A stretch of DNA of 64,000 bases from Mactra quadrangularis (GCA_025267735.1 CM046293.1:7340560-7404559), one strand, 5' to 3'. Shown: positions 47,210 to 62,446, counted from the stretch's first letter. Translations and numbers: made by a program. Notes: generated from the letters alone by a model not told the origin.

Positions 47210-48864
47210 ATGTAGAAATCGTCCTTAAATACAATGCACAATAACGTTTCGCTGTAAAGAACATGTTTGTCGCAAAATCATGCAATTAACGACAATGTAT
47301 ATGTCCCGAATGTTTATTTTAGTAATAATATGTCCTCATATTAAGAAAATTGCTTTTGAACTTAGTTGTTGAACTCTACTGTATTTTTCGAGAGATTATA
47401 TGATTATATGAATACAAGTAAATAAAGTCCATTCCTACTGTAATTAAATCTCTAAATAATTAAACTGGTGGTTATACTATGTCTTATGTCCATTATAAAA
47501 AATTAAGCAAATTACGTTAACCATACTTCCATTTTTAGGGTCTTTTTCTTCCTTATTCTATTAATTTCAATTCTCAAACGTCATTAAAATGTCATTTCAT
47601 CGGAAGCCGCCATTTTGTATAAATCCCAAACACAAGTCACCGACTAATGGAACCATTATTATACTTTTATATGATTTTCTTTTTTTTAAATTACAAAACA
47701 TGGAGAGTGGCTGAACAAAGATCAGTTGGTTCAATTCTGCAGATATTATGTGGTCACTACTCAAACATTGTTCTTTTACAGATTTGCATAAATAGAGGAC
47801 AAAATTCATTACTTTTATATTTAGACAAAATGCATCATTGCAATACAATACGCTACCCTACGATGCAACACGACACAACACAATACAATACAATATAATA
47901 TTTATTTATTTAACATTTTCTGAAATTAATGAATCTATTGCTATTTATCTGTACTAGTAAATTAATTAAGCATAATAACTGAATTTAATAATTTCTAATC
48001 TGATCTGATCTAACCACAGTCTTAAAAATAAATAATCAGTATCTGGGAAAATTCCGTAACGATAAATCAACAACACAATCACCTGTAATCTTTTTAACTA
48101 AGTAAAAGTTGGAAAATGAGCTATACCATTATTGGATATGACAGTTTTGACATTTTTCTTTTCTATAAAAAGTTTACTTATCCTTTATCGATATTGGTAT
48201 CGTCACGTCTAAACACCAGTGCTAGTAAATGTAACACGGCTATATCACACTCGAAAGATGCCAACAGATTTGATATGAGAAAAGAGAATATATGCAAAGG
48301 GGTATTTAAACTACTGAAACCAATAAAGTTTCCAGTATTTGAATATCGTGATTTATTTTATAAATGTGTGTGTGGGGGTGAGGGGGTAATTCAAATTCAA
48401 CTTTTTCAGATGATTTCCCAACTATGCGCAAGTGTTATTAGAATTGGACCAGTCATTAAGTATAAATATGTACAAAACTTGGAACCCCTCGAAGTCTTAG
48501 GCAAAGAAAAGCAGAGGGTAATTAATGTTTCTGTTTGATATTGTGTTAATCTAAATAATAAGAATGGGTGGTAAATTGTAAGTGCAACAGCATAAATACC
48601 CATCTGAAATTTGATCATTCTGAATAGTCTGAACGCGTACTTAGATATAGTACATGTTCTACTTGTTCGTTTTGGGTAATGCTGCATAAAATTTACTAAA
48701 TATAAATGCATATGAAAGACAACATATAGATTTTTTAAATTATTTGTATAAAAAAATGGACATCAACGAATTTGATTTTGTTTGATTTATAAATTCATAT
48801 TAGCCACCGGGCTAGCTCAGTTGGTAGCACGCAAGTCTACTAATCGAGGGGTCGTGGGTTCTGT
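47210..48864. repeat. Second copy of the end of U1
   Basis: Collinear with 23035-26934 but lacking about 23720-26007, which includes the LINE. The junction near 47915 suggests a deletion in this copy. Includes the AATGGAACCATTATTATACT and GGCTGAACAAAGATCAGTTG blocks. Confidence 0.8.
48805..48862 (+). repeat. Truncated SINE head at the start of U4
   Basis: Same sequence and same cut point as 26875-26931 (CGAGGGGTCGTGGGTTCTGT, then unit start). Confidence 0.7.
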
Positions 48865-49414
48865 GAAAGTATGAAACATATAAAATAACTATTCAATTTG
48901 TTATATAACTGTCTATTCTTTTCTTCGTTATATTAAGACACGTGGCTCCACCTTGTCATACGTTTAACACATACACCTGATAACAACAAAACAGCAAGAT
49001 AAAAAAAGGTTTTTTATGAAACTACAAATTCTTTCATTCCTGTTCCAAGCCCTTGTCCGTTTATATTAAAGTCAAAAGAATTTTATATGCTGTCATTGTT
49101 TACTCAAGTTCAATTTATCTTATATGCCTCCATTATTTACAGTTCAACAAGCATCATATTTCATTAAATGAGCACATCTTTTCAGATTCACCGACAGTAA
49201 AAAAATCATCACTATTTTTAATTTATTTAACAAATATAGCTATGATAATAGGATTTAATGTTCTTCTCCCTAAACATCTTATCATTATATATACATCGAC
49301 TAGACAAATGTGAAGGACTCCACCTACACTAATAATAAAAGTAGATCTAATAATTGTGATGTAAAGATAATCACTCTAAGCAGGCATAAAATTTCTTAGA
49401 ATTCTATCACTTAC

Positions 49415-49539
49415 GGGATCGTAGGGGATGTTCAATGTCACATTGACTTATTTCTCATAATCCCTGAAGATATATTTACCATTTGTTATTTTGCAAGATG
49501 CTTATGTATTATTTTTCCATGATCATAATTGTTTTGGTA
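49415..49539 (-). pseudogene. C2-type Ig exon relic, U4
   Basis: Acceptor tttttcag and donor gtaagtgat are kept. Ends VNVTLNIPYDP, with a TAA just before VNVT in the Ig frame. Confidence 0.45.
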
Positions 49540-49811
49540 CTGAAAAACATTGAAACCAGCAACAAACTATATGAACAAATACAAATTTATTTAACAACTG
49601 AATTGTATCGAAAGTTACGAACAGAAGAAAAATAATAAGTTAAAAATATATAGATGATAAAGAATAAAACGTTAAAAATACTAAGGCTGATTGTTTTTTA
49701 TGAGGAATTGTTATATTACTATCGTAAGTTTTCAAAAAACAACAACAAACTGACCGGCTAATATCTTTTGTTAGGGATAGAAAATATAATGACTCAAGCA
49801 TGTTTGTTATC

Positions 49812-50024
49812 GTCTTTACAGTAAGATGTGAAATAACAATCAAATTTTGGACAAAAAAAATATCTTTATAGAATTATGTCCATCGCTATCTATTCTCCCT
49901 TTTTTATACAAACCGCCTTTGTGACTTGACTTTCAAAAGAATACGAAGGTTTAAGACTTACGACATACTTCATTTTAAAAACTAGTACATTTATTAGATC
50001 ATGTGGGCTGATGCATGTCTTATA
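49812..50024 (-). pseudogene. V-like half Ig exon relic, U4
   Basis: Reads QVTKAVCIKKGRIDSDGHNS then IKI (Tyr changed to Asn in the D-G-x-Y motif). Confidence 0.4.
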
Positions 50025-52289
50025 ACTTAACAATATTGTATGAATAAATATATTAAAAAGTTTTTTAATTAACAAACTAAATCACGACATACGATGCCTT
50101 AGGTAAATTGAGAATTCTTTTAGTCAATATTTTATTATATTGACGATTTATTAGTGAACCACTGAATTGTTAAAGTTATTATTGCTCATAATCAGATCTT
50201 CCTATAAATGTTTACCTTTATTTATATCATCAATATGTACATGATATTTGCTTTTTTCTATATAATATCTTGACAAATGGTAAGACCTATTGCCGGTTTT
50301 CAGCGTTTTTATTGCCATTTGAGAGAAAATCGGTAGTTTAAATTCTGTTTCGTGATTTTATATGATCTAGATAATTCAATTTATGATTCGAGTTTCTTTT
50401 GAAAAGCCAGATGAGAATTTCATATATATTTCATGTGAAGGGTAATATTTAAGAGCTTAATAGCTTTTGTAACATATTTATGAAAATATCGTGACAAAAT
50501 TCAAGACTTCACGGAATTTTTTTGATCCAGAGTTCAGTTTTTGACATTTCTATTGTATTTATTTAGATATATATTGGTTTGATTTTCAATTAAACTAGGT
50601 GATTCACTTGGTCACATAAGTTTCCTTGTAATAATAATAATTGAATATTAAACAGGTTTTGTAGTGACTTAGTAATGTCAGCAAGTTGTTTTCCCCTTAT
50701 CGTCTTCTTAAGATCATGACAGTTACAGTCAGATATCATTTTACTTGGGAGATGACATTCTCCAATTGTGGCATTTCGTAAATATCATATAACCCTGTTC
50801 AGTGTCATTATAACAGTATATAATATCGTTTTAGAAAAATAATCGCCGCTAAATAGTCTACCAAAGTAGCACTTGTTACAACATATTGATGATTGTGCAA
50901 GATGAAAAAAACGTTTTAATACGGTAATTTAATTGAACTATTTCTCTTTGCTATCCCCACGACCACGTGGCATTATATCAAATACTTCTCAGTATCTTAG
51001 TATAACAATTGTGTTCTTCCAGTACAAACAGATGTTATATGAATGTCTAATATTTAGTGCTTTGATCAACAGTTTTTACAATGGCCAACATACGAAATAC
51101 CATCCCTGAAAACTTTTAACAGTGCTGGCTAAAAGGTGACGAAAATTGTTCATATAACGCAATACCGTTTACAGACTTGCCGCCATTAAAGTTTAATAAT
51201 AAAGATCACATTGTTCTAGAAAAGTTAGCATCTACATGTATTATCTTCTTTTCGATTATGTCACAATATTACGTATATTCCAAGGAAAAAACCATCTTCT
51301 CCATGATCATATTCAACTTAATCTAAATGTTAATTTAATACAAAATTCTAACATTTACAATATCAAACATTTTGCTACTATCATTACGGGCAATTATTTA
51401 ATTGTGTTTATTTATAGATTCCTTTCATAAGGTATTATTACTTCTTTTTGACTTGAAATAAAAGTAATATCATATTGCAGGATTTGTTGATCATATCAAG
51501 AGAATATACATGTATTGCAATCAATATAAAGAGCATTGCTCTAATGATACAAACTTGCTTTTCGACATTATTATATTGATCATGCTGTAAAAAAGGTTGG
51601 TGTAAATATTGGTGAAGATCATCCGGACAATGTTTTGAAAACTCCTCTCTAAGTTTTTGGTTTTATCGATTTCGGATAAGGTTTTCATTTGATACCAGAA
51701 ACAATTCCCTTCATGAAATTTTTGAAAAACAGAAATTTAACATAGAATAATTATCTTTCACATTGAAAACTATAATAATGTAAGTACTTTTGCCTTCTTG
51801 CAGGGAATAAATTTAAGGCCTTTTAAGCATAAAGCACGAACTAAATCTTATTTTTATTTGTACTCATATTTTCAGTGTTAAGATGAAAGTGTTGTTCCTC
51901 TGGGAACAAAACAAATATTTTTATTCCAGATATAGTTTATTACGTTCAAACATTTTCAATTTGATTTATTCCACATGATTGGCTTTAAAACGTCTTATAT
52001 AATGCGGTTAATGAGTATTGTGACCAATAACTACTTGTTTTAATGGCTAAGTAATAATAAATTAAAATGTTGATGGAGCTATTAGACACAAATACAATAA
52101 CACTTTGTAGGAACATTTTATTGCCTCTTCATTGAAGACTGAAATCTAAGATATTAATTCAGTGGTTATAATCCCGTCTATATAACTTACTTTTTAACGA
52201 ACCTGGTTTCTACAATAATTTGTACAGTGGCATGTTTTTGCCAACGGATAACTACATAATGAATAGACATGCATAGAACATAATATTTA

Positions 52290-52840
52290 CTGTAAATTTA
52301 AATAGATTTTGAATTTTAAAAAATATTTAAGCATTATTACAAATAACAGCTTACGAATTCATCTTTCAAAATTTAGACTTAGTAATCACAAATTGGAAAT
52401 TGAAAACGGTAAAATCGCAGGTATTGAACATAGCCAACGCTTGTGTAAATTGTGTACCCAAAATACAGTTGAATCTGAGTACCATTTCTATTCTGTCGTA
52501 GTAGATATTCCCCCATTTCCCCCATTAAATCCAAATACTTTCGTAACTGTGACTGGCCTACTCTTGAAAAATTTATTTAATTTATGAAATACAAGACAAA
52601 AGATGACATCATAAATATTGTCAAATCTATAAAATAAGCTCTACATATCACAAATTGTTGTATTAACATTTTATTTCTGTAAATAATATATATATTGTTT
52701 TGTTTTGTTACAATATTGTTGAACTGTATTATTATTTTGAATATTGTATTTGTTGTATGTATATATGTGAATGAGTGGTCTTTGCCATGAGTATTGTAAA
52801 TGACCAAAGGCATTTGTAAATGCCGTTATTTGCCAACAAA
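52290..52840 (+). mobile_element. LINE 3' fragment, U4
   Basis: Uninterrupted version of 30329-31090. The frame 52309-52587 keeps NSLRIHLSKFRLSNHKLEIE and the CKLC knuckle, then shifts at CCC-rich sequence. Confidence 0.8.
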
Positions 52841-54034
52841 ATAAGTATCAATAAGGTTAGTAAAACAAAATGAAATTCATCTTCTTAATCATTGAAATTA
52901 CAAAAGATAAACAAATTGTTCATTCTAGGGATTTTGCTACTGCCATGTCAGCTGGTTTGTATCTTATATAATGTGATGGAAATGTTAAACGAATTGATAA
53001 GGATAACCATAACAGTTACAAATAACCAAAATTATTTTTAATCTTATGGGTTACAAGAAGCGTCAATACAAGTTATGGCCATTTTACCACAGCCATCACA
53101 CCTAATTTTCTGCACCTTTGTCTATAACCAGTACTCTCAAACACTTCCTAAAGGTCGATGACTCCTACATGTACCTTATAAATGGATTATGGGTATAACT
53201 AGTCTAAGGCTTTAACGAACAAACCCTTTTGGACTCCAGAAGAGTCGGAATCCTTTTTGTATACTTTTGTACCACGGACATTGATCTTAGAAGCCTACGT
53301 GGTAATTTTGAACTACATGTACTAGAAAACATAAAAATATTGAAACTATCTTAAGAGAGTGAACTACCTCAGAATCATGTAATATAATGATAACAAAACC
53401 AAAATAATCCTTTTTAATGAGTTCTTTCTTCGTGCTGACGAGACAAATTGGTCGATCCGTCATGTTTAATTGACAATGAAACACATTAATGCTGTTTTGA
53501 AGAAACACACTCGACTCCACTAACCAATAACCAGAAAAAAAACAAAGTCAAAGACATGGCGAATTAAAAATGGGAATTTTTAGAATAAAGTTAATAAAAT
53601 TTCTCGATTGAAGATGTTTAATTTTGTGAACAGTTATGATCTATAACATGAAAACTTTATTGAACTATTTTGACCAAGTTGAATACTTAATTAGTTAAGA
53701 AATTAACGGTTGAATGCAAAACCCCGAATTCGACTTAGAATAAGCTTGTAAATGAAAATAGAATTAGTTTTTTAATTGATTAATTAATTCTACATTCCCG
53801 TACTACAAGTTGATTGTATTACTATGCTAGTAGTAGTTAATGCGATTACATTAAAGAAGCAAATACTTTCCTAAGTCATTTATAGTTCTTTGCCTTCAAG
53901 CTAGCTTTCATTACCATTATCAATTTCATCGAGTGTCCATGTATGGATTGGAAGCTGGAGGGTTAAGTTTAAGTCTGCGAACCGGCGCCTGACGAACTTA
54001 TCACTAAGAAAGGTATGATTGCACAAACGCCGGG

Positions 54035-54042
54035 TATATAAG
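54035..54042 (+). promoter_or_regulatory. TATA-type promoter candidate in U4
   Basis: CGCCGGGTATATAAGTACAT, conserved with the other three units; GTACAAC-TAAT-GTTGTA follows. Confidence 0.3.
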
Positions 54043-56574
54043 TACATGTACAACTAATGTTGTATCCGCCGTGATAAAAAATCACAAAACACCAACACTA
54101 ATTATTGTATCGTTTTCTCAATGGGAAATAGAACTAAAGTATCAGGAAACGATGAAAGCAAAACGCATATAATGTACAATAAGACAATTCCTGAACTAAT
54201 GTACGTAAGTTATATTATCAACTCACATGTGAAGTAAATTATACGGTCTCTTCGGAAACGTTTTTCTTTTCTCAAATATGCCTAAAGATTAGACACAAAA
54301 TGCCAGGAAACCTACCATTTGTCCAGTTTATCCAAACTAGAATTATTCATTGTGTGTCGACTTTTATGAAAGACTTAAGTTAGTGCAGTAATAAAATACG
54401 TCTTAGACATCAACGTTTGACATTTCTTACATTACTAGGGTATGTTATAGATATTTTGATTGGCGGAAGTAGTTAAACGTTCCGGAAATATCCACAGACT
54501 AATTCATATGATAGTATTACAACAAAAAAACTGCAGAAATGGCAATACGTCTGCAAATTGCTAAACGACGGTCATTTAGTTTTATGACAAAAAGAAATGT
54601 TGGGAAAGCAAATGGTTCATAGACGGTGGTCGTCGGCAGGGACTTTAGAAAGGTAGAATGTCAGAGAGGGACTTGAGAAAGGCTGATCATTGATATTAAA
54701 ATCTTATTTTGTGACAACTTTAACAGAGTTTTGTTTCTAAACGAAAGCCTGGTTAAACTAAATTAGTTCATTTATTCATGTAAAAATAAAGAATATATTG
54801 GCAACTTTGATTATCAATTTGATCGATTTAAATTGTGCAAAAGTAATAATCAAGCATCTCACAAATGTAGTTTATATTTGTTCTATACTATATATAAAAA
54901 GAATCAAGATAGACAACCTTATGGTTCCGTATATTAATGCTTCTGCACAAAAAGTTATTAATACTTTGTCTTTGCAAATTTCTTCGTATGAAACATGCAT
55001 CAGTTCCAATCGCTCACAAATGGCATGACCCTTAAAGTTATTTAACAAGAAAATATGTGCACGCGTTACATTTAAGTCTGTAAAATGGACCATTAAACAT
55101 CTAAACTAGACTGACATTTGCATGTTACATAATCAGTCAGTGACTTATTACTTAATTAGATCACCGTAAGTCTGATCATTAGAGATTATTACGCGCCCAA
55201 GTATACATTAAGTATACTGAGCTTTGTTTGTTTCAGACTTTCAACGCTTAGAAATTTGCCTGACATTACGTTTTCACTTTTAAGCTCTTTAAATGACTTT
55301 CGTATTGAAGTTTTTTTTCAAGATATTAAAATGAAACCAGACCATAATGAGTTACACTTATTAGACTTTTTCAACTGGTTACCTAATAACTATCGCAGAC
55401 ATTAGCGTATCAAATTAGATAAAAGCTGAAATTTCAATGTATGTCACTAAAATTTGTAATCATGTTACAAAAATAAGAAGTTTACATTCACACGAAACCA
55501 AGACGTTCCAATATCTTGTAGTGCGAATACTATATTACTAAATGCAATGTACGGTAAAGTGTCGCTGTAAAAAGCATGCTGTTTGTCGCAAAACCATGCA
55601 ATTTACGACAATATATATGTTCCAAATATTTTATTTCAGGAATACTAGGTCCTTATATAAGGAACATTGCTTTTTTGGACTTTATAATAAAACTCTATTG
55701 TATATGAATATTAGTACATGAAGTTCATTCTTTCTGATATAAAAGCTAAAAATGAATGAACTGGTGGTAATATGATGTATTATGCCCATTATAAAACCTA
55801 AGCAAATTAAGTTAGCCATACTTCCATTATTGTGGGTCTTTTTCCTCCTTATTCTATTAATTTCATTTTTTTAACGTCGTTAAAAAGGATAGCATCCTTT
55901 CATCGGAAGCCGCCATTTTTGTAATTCACAGACACAAGTTCATCTACTAATGGAGCCATTATCATACTTTTATATAATTTCCTTTTTTGGAAATTTCTAA
56001 AAGTGAAGAGTGGCTGGACAAAGATCATTTGTTCTAATTTTGCAGACATTAAGGTGGTCACGACAAAGACATTGTTCTTTTTTTCAGATTCGCAAAAAGA
56101 GATGAAACATATCAGAAGAGTTCAACAAAATTCCATTGTACTTTTATATTATAACCATCTGTCTTTCTTACAATAATATCGTGACAAAATGCATCAATAC
56201 AATGCAATACAATATTTCTTTTTTAGAATAATTTATACATAGATTATTGTGTTCAGCTAGGAGAACGTGAAAATCACAACATGAGAGAATAACATGACAA
56301 TACATTAAGCACACAAATAAATACAGAAAATTGAAACAACAAAAAATGTAGGGAAAACATACAATAGGAAAGTAATGGCATCAAAACGAACTTTATAAAT
56401 TAATATTAATTACTAATTTGCGTTCTTGAATGCTGAATGTATAAAATAAACTTATTTTGTAAAATCACATCCCTTACATGACAGCATCAAAATGATATAT
56501 TTTTGTTGGCAAACTGTTGAAATATTTAGATAAATGTAAGTCTATGTTATGATTTGTCTCAAACAAAAATTCCA

Positions 56575-56640
56575 AGTAGTCCTGACTGTAGTGCAGCTGT
56601 GAAGCGCAGGATTTTAAATTCAGCGATTCTGGTTTTATTT
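56575..56640 (+). repeat. tRNA-Leu-like relic, U4
   Basis: Same position in the unit as 34821-34890, but the anticodon-arm pairing is partly lost (CAGGATTTTAAATTCAGCG). Confidence 0.3.
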
Positions 56641-58695
56641 ACGACCGTGACTTGTTATACCTTTCTAAGAATACTTATACTCAATATTGCTATTGCAAAC
56701 TGAGATATACTTAAATTCACCTAAACTGATTGATCCAAGCCTACGTGTAATGGTTTTTATAAAATAATTGAATTTAATGTTAATTATCTGTCGTAGTAAA
56801 TGAACCTTCAACGTAAAAACTGAATTCAGTTATTTCTTTTATAAATAGTTAGTATCTAGGATAAATTTCGTAACGATAATTCAACAGCACAATGACTTGT
56901 AATCAATTTAACTAAGTAGTAAGTCGGAAAAAAGCCGTATCATTATAGGTAACATAGGTATTTACATTGTCTTTGTCTATCAAAGTGTACTTATCATTTT
57001 CCTTTATTGTTATCGTCACATCTAGCAACTAGCGCTGGTAATTGTATCAAGGTTTTATCACACTTACAAATACCAACAGATTTTATAAAAGAAAAGAGAA
57101 TATGTAAAAAGGAGATTTTAACTACTGAAACCAATTAAGTTTCCGAAAATCGACTATTGCGCTTATTTAATATATATGTTTTTATCAAAATTAATGGTGT
57201 TTATACATTCGTTTTCAGATAATTTCCTACTAATAAGATAATGTTTGTTTAATCATTAAGTACAAATATGTAAACAACTAGGAGTCCTCTGAAGTCCAAT
57301 GGAATGGAAAGAAGGTTCCCGGAAAACGCAGGGGTAATCTTGAGCATAGGGGAAGTAAATGTTATTTTTTGATATTGTGTTATTCTGAATAATACGAATG
57401 GGTGTTAAATTCGAAGATCAACGATGTAAATACCCATCTGAAATTTCAACATAATCTCACATGCATATTTCATGTTAGGCACTGCAGCATAAACTCCATA
57501 TAAACCATATAGATTTTATAATTATTTTTACAGAAAAAAAGAACATTTAACATATGTATCTTGTTTTCAAATTCCTTTATTTCTGATTTATTCATAAAAG
57601 ATAATGCAGTGTTATGTACGAATGAACGATAAACTTTTAAAGACAAAGAAGCCATTGTTGTCTGTTTAAGACAAGGAAAGGTCAAAGAGGATACTTCATA
57701 TCATATAATAACATTCTCTATTGTCAGTACAAGTAAACATATCAATTTACGTTGTAGATATATTGCTTTAATTACTTACTTTAATTATTTACTGATTTAA
57801 AAGAAAGTTTTTTTTTTACAAAATTAATTGACACCAGAATGTTTCTCAATATGAAACACTGTAAAAATGTAATATGCGTTTTTTGACCCTAACAATTTAT
57901 GGTTTAATTAATATAATAATCTTTAAGTGATTTCTTATAATTCTGAAATGTGTTTAAAATTACACATGTATGTAATTCAATATTTTTGACATTTGTTAGA
58001 AAAATTAGTTTTTTAAATTAACTGAATGTTGCATATGAAGTTCCAAAAGATAAATGAAATATCTAAACATTTATCAATTGAACGTTGTATCATACCTCAC
58101 TTACTTCATGTTAGAAATTGGCGACCGGCCTCCATACATAATGTGAATGCATGTACGGTAAGGCATCTCAACGACTAGGAAGAAGTAAGAAAACACAAAG
58201 CCGTTTTCTGAAAGTATGAACCATATAAATAACTATTCAATGAATTATATAATTGTCAATCCTTTCTTTGATATATATTTTTGGACACGTGACTCCACCT
58301 TGTCATACATTTAACATTTTTAACAGAAAAAAACTACTCAGAATTATTTAATATGACATTATATGTGCTTCTCCGATCCTATTTCTTTTTTAATTACCAT
58401 TAGTTCAATGTATTTTATATCCCTTCATTAATTACTAAAATTCAATGTATTGCATATTTCATTACATGAATTTATACTAACCGAGTAACTGACAATTAAT
58501 TAATCATCATTTATTTTAAATAATTTAACAGATATAGCCATGGTAATCGGATAAACAGGTCATCTTCCTTAACGTCTTACCGATATATATTCAACACTTA
58601 TGTCAATGTGAGGGACTCCATCTACATTAGTAATAAAATTGATAATAGTGGTGCCTCTAAGCAGGCATGGAACACATTACAAATTTATCACTTAC

Positions 58696-58815
58696 GGGTT
58701 TGTAAGTAATGTTCAATGTCACATGGAGTTATTTTTCAATAATCCCTGAAGGTATATTCATCATCTGTCATGTTGTAAGATGCCTGTGTATTATGTTTCC
58801 ATGATCATAATTTAT
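58696..58815 (-). pseudogene. C2-type Ig exon relic, U5
   Basis: Ends LHVTLNITYKP at donor gtaagtaat; frameshifted upstream. Confidence 0.4.
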
Positions 58816-60124
58816 TAATAGACATTTTCTCGACCACACAATCTTCAGTTACATCCATATATATACAACATAAATAATCTCAGATAAAGATCAATTGCAA
58901 AATAACTAACAACACCAAATTATGTGTATATGTCATTTATTTTTAATGACGAATTTAGAGTTCATACACATACATGTAATAAAACACTGTTTTAGTATAC
59001 AATTACAACCAACCAAATACTTATAAAGATACGCATATATTATATGAAACATTTAAAACAAAAGCAAAGGTGGGGGACATTCGCCATAGCAAAAATACAC
59101 ATTTTGCCTCCCCCCTCCCATAGACATTTGTATGAAGGTATGCAAATTTTTACCATTTTACCATGTTCTTTGATATTAATTTATTGACTTCTGTCTGTTA
59201 ATCTGCTTTTTGTCTATATTTCAAAATCAATGTTCTTTTTTGAGCAAATACTAAGTCGGTAAGTGTCGATCATCGTTGTGTTATGCCAAATGAATCAAGC
59301 AAGTTTTAACTGAAAAATAAATTATCTAACTAGATATTGTACATTATTTTAGTGACTTTAAAATGTGTAAAAACAAATTTTAAAATGATTTCAATAGACA
59401 AAGACTTAACTTCATTGGGATTATTTATTCTTATTAATCTTCAATGGAAGCATGTTTAATTAGGAAAAAGTTTAAAGAGCAGAACAGAACAAACATTTAT
59501 TTAACTTATACAACATGTACATCAGTATAACATATACAAATATTAAGACACAAATACAGTTAAAACAAATGATACAACTATAGATACAAACAATTATTAT
59601 AACATACTGGGATTTGTGTTATTTGGTGTGGCTTTGACCTTTTTCCTTGTATTTCAAATTTCCTTAACATTTCTACGCAATCATCACGTGATAATACTAA
59701 TAATAAACATCATGTTGTGGGATTCATTATCTAGAAGACGACTTAGCAACAAATTTTGTCGATGCTACTTAGGATTATCATTTTCTACATGAATAAAATT
59801 AAAGAAATCTATCTCGTTTACCTTGGGTTTAATATTAATTAAATTTTGTATCTTCGAAATTAATTAAACTTGTCATGACAAACAAACTGGCTTACTTTCT
59901 TTTGCAATGGTTTACGTTCATTCATATCATTATTAAAAGACATGTGATTATAAACGTGATTAAGAACGTGGGCTAAACTTCTGTTCTGTAAATTACATTT
60001 TATTGTAGGTTAGACAGAATTATCGAGAAGAAGTTTTGAATCACAAGCTTAAAAAAACTAATAAACTGGTAGAATTACTGCGAGTATTTAATATTTCATA
60101 TGGCATTACATACATATTGAATAA

Positions 60125-60440
60125 AAAAATTATTTGTTTGTTGGGTTTAACGCCGTAGCAACACATTGTATAGGTCATATAACGGCGGTCATTCAACTTA
60201 CTCACTCCTCCTGGAAAGGCTAAATCTCTGGATTTAGCTGTTAAACAACTACTAAGCAAATACTTTCGTCAGTGGCTGACAACTGTCTTACATAATTAAA
60301 ATCATTGGTAGGAGAGAGAACGGCCGTACAAATAATTTCATGACCAAGCCCATCGAAAACACGCCAACCCGAGAACCGAACCCACGACCCCTCGATCAGT
60401 AGATCAGTGCTACCAACTGAGCTTGCCGTGCGGCTGAGTT
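60125..60440 (-). mobile_element. tRNA-headed SINE, U5 copy
   Basis: Paralog of 38471-38778. The body hairpin (GGCTAAATCTCTGGATTTAGC) is intact here, whereas the U3 copy has lost pairing. Confidence 0.75.
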
Positions 60441-60719
60441 CAAAATAAAGTAAGTACTTAAATGTCAATCTACTTGAACTATATTCATCAAATCTCCGTG
60501 TATTATATATGTCTTAATCTATGGAAAACAAAGATTGTTTTAATAATTGATTTTTAATGAGGATTTTTTTATCAATACCGTAAGCTTTATTGGGGACCAC
60601 AATGGAGAAAGATATTTATCCCTTATTTGTGTCATCCATGGTATTGAGGTGCATGGCATAATAATGGCATTTTACATACTGTGCTATTCATTGTTCGCAT
60701 GCCATGTGTCATGTCATTG

Positions 60720-60860
60720 TTACCGTAATGAAATTATCATTATATTATTATTATTACTATTATTAGTATCATTTTATTATTATTTTTATTATAATTATTA
60801 TTACTTTTCTGATTTTTTTGTGATAATTATTATTTATTTTATATTTTTTTAAAAAAAAAT
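60720..60860. repeat. TTA-rich microsatellite
   Basis: Expanded relative to 39118-39215. Confidence 0.75.
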
Positions 60861-60981
60861 AAAGATTTTGAAAGAAAAACCACAACTGATCGCATTGTAC
60901 ACTTTTAAAGGCATAGGCAATATAAAGACTTAAGCATATTTGCTATCGTCTTCATAATAGTATGGACATTAATTCATTTAC

Positions 60982-61155
60982 TTATCCAATAATCGTAGCA
61001 GAATAATGTCCATCGCTATCTATCATACCAATTTCGAATGCAACCGTCTTTGTTACTTGACTTTCACATAAATACGTAGCTTTAAAACTTGTGGCTAACC
61101 TCAGTCTTAAAACAAGTGTATTTAATTGACAATATGGGCTAATGCTTGTTTTATA
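60982..61155 (-). pseudogene. V-like half Ig exon relic, U5
   Basis: Reads ATSFKATYLCESQVTKTVAF then EIGMIDSDGHYSATI, open without stops from 61275 to 60982: the longest clean V-like reading after U1. A stop follows TIIG as in U3. Confidence 0.45.
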
Positions 61156-62446
61156 TCTTAACAATATAGTTTTGATGTACGAGGACACATTTTTTGGTAC
61201 GTTTTTTAAAGTCGGCATGGCATGATAAAAAACAACATAATCCATAAAAGTTTGTAAACCGATTAAGAATAACATATGTATATATAAAACAAATGTAAAA
61301 CAGCTAAAATAGAATATGACATTACAGTTGTATGCAAATATAAGATTTAAAAAAATCTCTTAACAAACTAAGTCACGACATATGATACTTAAGGTAAATT
61401 TACAATTAATAAAGTTAATTTCTGAAATGACTTATTAGTGGATCATTGTGTCGTAAAAATAAAAAATACTTTTACTCAGATCTTCTTTTAAATGTTTAAC
61501 GTTATTTATATTATCAATACAGACATTAACCAGCTTTCTCTATGGAATATTATGACAAATGATTTGACCTATTGCCAATTGTCAGTACTATATTATTACC
61601 ATTTCTGAGAAAACCTGTATTTAAAAGTCTATTTCGTGATTTTATATTATCTAGATCATTTATTTCTGATTCAAATTTCTTTCAAAAAGCCAGATGAGAA
61701 TGTCATATATATTTAGATTTGAATGGTATATTTCAATAGTTCAATAGCTTTTATTATACATTCATAATGATATATGGGCAAAACTAAAGACTTCGTGGAA
61801 TTTTCAATTGACATGCTTTAATCACTTCGTCACATATGCGTCCTTGTTATGTAATTGTATATTGTACTTCAAGCATGTTTTGTAGTGACCTTATAATGTC
61901 AGCATGTGGTCTTCCCTGTGTTCATTTCTTTGGATGATGATAAGTGTTAGTCAGATATCGTTTTACTTTCGGTGAGACGAAATATTCCAATTGTGACATT
62001 TCGTGAGTATCATGTAACACCTTTTGATGTCGTTTTGACAGTATAAAATATTGTTGTAGAAAAATAACCTCCGCTAAATAGTGTAACAAAGTAGTACTTG
62101 TTACAAAATATTGATGATTGTGTAATCTGAGAAAACTATTGATGTGGTCACTTAGTGAAACTTATCTTTCGTTATCCACGCAATCATCTGTCATATGGTA
62201 TAAAATACAAGTTCGATTGTAATCTATCCCTTCGTCCTAAATACATGTCTTCTTGTTCAGCCAACACATTGATTTCTGGATAAAATGTTAGAAAATATGG
62301 TATAAACACTGTATTAAAAACGTGTTGCATTATTGGACAGTTTGAGTAAGCTTAAATGTATCCATTTTGGTTTAGTAACCTTTTGGTTATATTGCTTTAC
62401 ATAATCGGAAAATCGAATTAGTTAGCTAACCCAGTCTGGTTTAAAA

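Larger units (their letters stand above)
48865..58213. repeat. Tandem-array unit U4
   Basis: Full unit, the higher-order partner of U2. Confidence 0.85.
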
